A stretch of 15,655 nucleotides of DNA from JBBDNT01 sp040877445 (GTDB lineage Bacteria; Planctomycetota; Planctomycetia; Planctomycetales; Planctomycetaceae), in assembly GCA_040877445.1 (NCBI GenBank), contig JBBDNT010000232.1, forward strand, positions 1 to 15,655, written 5' to 3'. A program made the position numbers and the translations under genes. Numbering within the stretch: the stretch's first letter is position 1; each line of letters begins with the position of its first letter. The notes under the pieces are model-generated. The model saw nothing but the letters and a program-made list of their open reading frames with translations, did not search any database and was not told where the DNA came from. Below are positions 14,057 to 15,655 of the stretch, piece after piece.

Positions 14057-14276
14057 TCAACAGGCGCTCGAGAGTTTCCGGCGTCAGCCCCCTGCGCTCG
14101 GCGTCTCTTCCCATCTCGTCCATGATTTCCGTCAGGGGACGCGCGGGCCGCGAAGTCAGATCGGACAGCCGCAGACTGAGGAGCAGTTCAAGCTTCCGCC
14201 GCTTATCGGGCGACGCCTCGGAAAACGCCCGGGCCGCCTGGGCATCGACTTCGATGGAGATCGTTTCCGTAGTCAT
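14046..14276 (-). CDS. Antitoxin partner of the PIN toxin
   Basis: 76 aa. An N-terminal strand (TISIEVDAQAARAF, 5-18) leads into a helix with a KRRKLELLLSLRL stretch (25-37), consistent with a small DNA-binding, dimerising domain. The C-terminal half, from about residue 48, includes LTEIMDEMGRDAERRG and ends LTPETLERLLNDE. This tail is the recurring toxin-binding tail of antitoxins paired with COG1569 PIN proteins. It is expected to bind and neutralise the toxin and to repress the operon. It is the first gene of the pair, which is the usual order. GAGG lies seven bases before the ATG, and a GATAGAAT box lies 50 bases upstream. Confidence 0.85.
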   Translation of the reverse strand: MTTETISIEVDAQAARAFSEASPDKRRKLELLLSLRLSDLTSRPARPLTEIMDEMGRDAERRGLTPETLERLLNDE

Positions 14277-14325
14277 CGCACGCCTCGACTGTTCTTCAGC
14301 AGACGATCATGGCATTCTGCGTTTG

Positions 14326-14333
14326 ATTCTATC
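14326..14333 (-). promoter_or_regulatory. Possible -10 box (GATAGAAT) of the toxin-antitoxin operon
   Basis: GATAGAAT on the minus strand, 50 bases before the antitoxin ATG. It is identical to the box at 4922-4929. No -35 consensus is seen. An antitoxin operator would be expected nearby, but no clear palindrome overlaps the box. Confidence 0.4.
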
Positions 14334-14492
14334 GGGACGGCCGCTCGCGGGCTATGGCGTACCACCAGGATGACCGATGGCAACGGTCCGCCGATTCCAC
14401 AGAAAAGGGGACGCAGCTCATTTCCGGTTCCACCTTGATCGAGAACGGTCGTTGCCGGAAATCAGCCATGAGTTGATCCCTCGCAAATCACC

Positions 14493-14510
14493 GGGGGGCT
14501 TACGCCCCCC
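14493..14510 (-). terminator. GC hairpin after the D-glycerate dehydrogenase gene
   Basis: GGGGGGC, loop TTAC, GCCCCCC. It begins seven bases past the stop codon of the minus-strand dehydrogenase. There is no T-run, so it may be a repeat or a 3' stabiliser rather than a classic terminator. Upstream, ATTTCCGG (14420-14427) and CCGGAAAT (14455-14462) form a weaker inverted repeat. Confidence 0.45.
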
Positions 14511-14516
14511 GCTCGC

Positions 14517-15503
14517 CTATTGGGCATTCACCCAGCACCGCAGCGGCTCCCCCTTCAGCCCCGCCAGCAGGTTATCGGCGGCGATTTCCGCCATGCCGTT
14601 GCGGCTGGAGACCGTGCCGCTGGCGATGTGCGGGGCGATCACGCAGTTGGGCAGCCTCAGCAGCGGGTCGTCGAGAGGGATCGGCTCCGGGTCGGTCACG
14701 TCGAGACCGGCCGCGAAGATTTCGCCGTGCTCGAGCGCGTCGTGCAAGTCCTTGTGCACATGGATCGGCCCGCGGGCCGTGTTGATGAAGACCGCCGTCC
14801 GCTTCATCTTGCGGAAGGCGTCGGCGTTGAACATGCCCTGCGTTTCGGCGTTGAGGTCGGTGTGGACGGAGACGAAGTCGCTGTCGCCGAGCAGCGTGTC
14901 GAGATCGACCTGCTTCGCTCCCAGGTCGTGCTCGGCCGCGTCGTTCTTGAACTTGTCGTGGTAGAGCACCTGCATGTCCCACCCCATGCGGCACTTCTTC
15001 GCGAACGAATAGCCGATGCGTCCCATGCCGACGATGCCGACCGTGCGGCCGACGAGGTCGACGCCGATGTGCCCCAGCGGCTCCCACGTCTTCCAATGTC
15101 CGTCCTTCACGTACTGCACCGACTCGACGATTCGCCGGCCTGCGGAAATCAACAGGGCGAAGGCCATGTCGGCGGTCGCCTCGGTGAGCACGCCGGGCGT
15201 GTTGCCCACACGGATGCCGCGCTTCGTCGCCTCGGCCACGTCGATGTTGTTGAAGCCGACCGCGTAGTTGCTGACGACCTTGAGCTGCGGCCCGCAGGCG
15301 TCCATGAACTCGGCGTCGACCTTCTCGGTCAGCAGCGTGAGCACGCCTTCGCACCCCTTGATGCGGCGGAGCAATTCATCTCGCGACGGTGGAAGATGTT
15401 CGCCCCACACGTCGGCCTCGCAGGCGGCCTGCACGCGATCCAGCCCGGCGGCGGGAATCTCGCGGGTGACGAACACTTTCGGTTTCGGCTTGGTCGCGGT
15501 CAT
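14517..15503 (-). CDS. D-2-hydroxyacid dehydrogenase, glyoxylate/hydroxypyruvate reductase type
   Basis: 328 aa, standard for the D-isomer-specific 2-hydroxyacid dehydrogenases. The NAD(P)-binding motif is GMGRIG at 159-164. The catalytic triad is R244 in NTARGPIH, E273 in DPEPIP and H292 in PHIASGT. The N-terminal substrate domain has NYAVGFNNID (79-88) and NTPGVLTEATAD (101-112), a pattern seen in glyoxylate reductases and D-glycerate dehydrogenases (GhrB-like). It probably reduces glyoxylate or hydroxypyruvate to glycolate or D-glycerate in the cytoplasm. The C-terminus is too short for an ACT domain, which argues against SerA. The ATG at 15503 has no strong ribosome site, but a TAGAAT box lies about 60 bases upstream. 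It stands alone, with a GC hairpin at its end. Confidence 0.93.
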   Translation of the reverse strand: MTATKPKPKVFVTREIPAAGLDRVQAACEADVWGEHLPPSRDELLRRIKGCEGVLTLLTEKVDAEFMDACGPQLKVVSNYAVGFNNIDVAEATKRGIRVGNTPGVLTEATADMAFALLISAGRRIVESVQYVKDGHWKTWEPLGHIGVDLVGRTVGIVGMGRIGYSFAKKCRMGWDMQVLYHDKFKNDAAEHDLGAKQVDLDTLLGDSDFVSVHTDLNAETQGMFNADAFRKMKRTAVFINTARGPIHVHKDLHDALEHGEIFAAGLDVTDPEPIPLDDPLLRLPNCVIAPHIASGTVSSRNGMAEIAADNLLAGLKGEPLRCWVNAQ

Positions 15504-15561
15504 TGCGGCGGTCTCTGGGCGGAATCATCAGGAGAACAAAAAGGCGACATCGACGACGCGG

Positions 15562-15567
15562 ATTCTA
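15562..15567 (-). promoter_or_regulatory. Possible -10 box (TAGAAT) of the D-glycerate dehydrogenase gene
   Basis: TAGAAT on the minus strand, 58 bases before the start codon, matching five of six bases of TATAAT. It is the third occurrence of TAGAAT at a promoter-like distance in this window. No -35 consensus is visible. The remaining 15504-15655 holds no gene. Confidence 0.35.
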
Positions 15568-15655
15568 CCGCGATCGGCCGATGGACGCGACCGCTCTCCG
15601 CGGCGAGTTCCTATCGGAGGCCGCAAGACTTCCGATGCGCCGCAAGCCAGCGACC

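Noticed and set aside
1..15655. tRNA or rRNA genes
   Set aside because: No T-loop GGTTCGA-type segments with matching cloverleaf arms and no rRNA landmarks were found on either strand by eye.

Overview
The window looks like chromosomal DNA of a high-GC planctomycete. The clearest sign is the first gene, which has the PSCyt1-DUF1549-DUF1553 architecture typical of Planctomycetota. Supporting signs are a planctomycete-style Gfo/Idh/MocA oxidoreductase, a Uma2 remnant, and many dispersed palindromes between genes. There are no rRNA or tRNA genes, no CRISPR array and no intact transposase. All assignments come from reading the sequence; no database was searched.

Layout. 1-2199 (-) is a planctomycete cytochrome c/DUF1549/DUF1553 protein cut by the window edge. 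It diverges from a Gfo/Idh/MocA oxidoreductase (2442-3572, +), which is followed by two lower-GC genes, an unrecognised 240-aa protein (3617-4339) and a DUF1877 protein (4353-4808). A broken Uma2-like gene (4966-5144) and the first of three MITE-like repeats come next. On the minus strand follow a small membrane protein (5501-5920), a second repeat, and an Ldh_2-type malate/lactate dehydrogenase (6212-7258). About 1 kb of stacked palindromes separates this from an amidase (8285-9697) and its upstream partner, a small Tat-signal protein (9769-10143). A second palindrome-rich kilobase (10144-11283) contains one doubtful ORF. It is followed by gamma-glutamyltransferase (11284-13023), a different nested inverted-repeat element (13118-13309), a 62-aa membrane peptide (13346-13534), a PIN toxin-antitoxin pair (13622-14276) and a D-glycerate/glyoxylate-type dehydrogenase (14517-15503).

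How the genes work together. Only three couplings are supported by spacing: the 240-aa/DUF1877 pair (13-bp gap), the Tat protein/amidase pair (71-bp gap), and the overlapping antitoxin/toxin pair. The rest look like single-gene units. The most unusual content is the repeats. One family of 134-140 bp elements has inverted ends that are each themselves a hairpin, and single-hairpin relatives show compensatory base changes in the stem. A second notable point is a Tat-signal small protein encoded just ahead of an amidase that has no export signal of its own.
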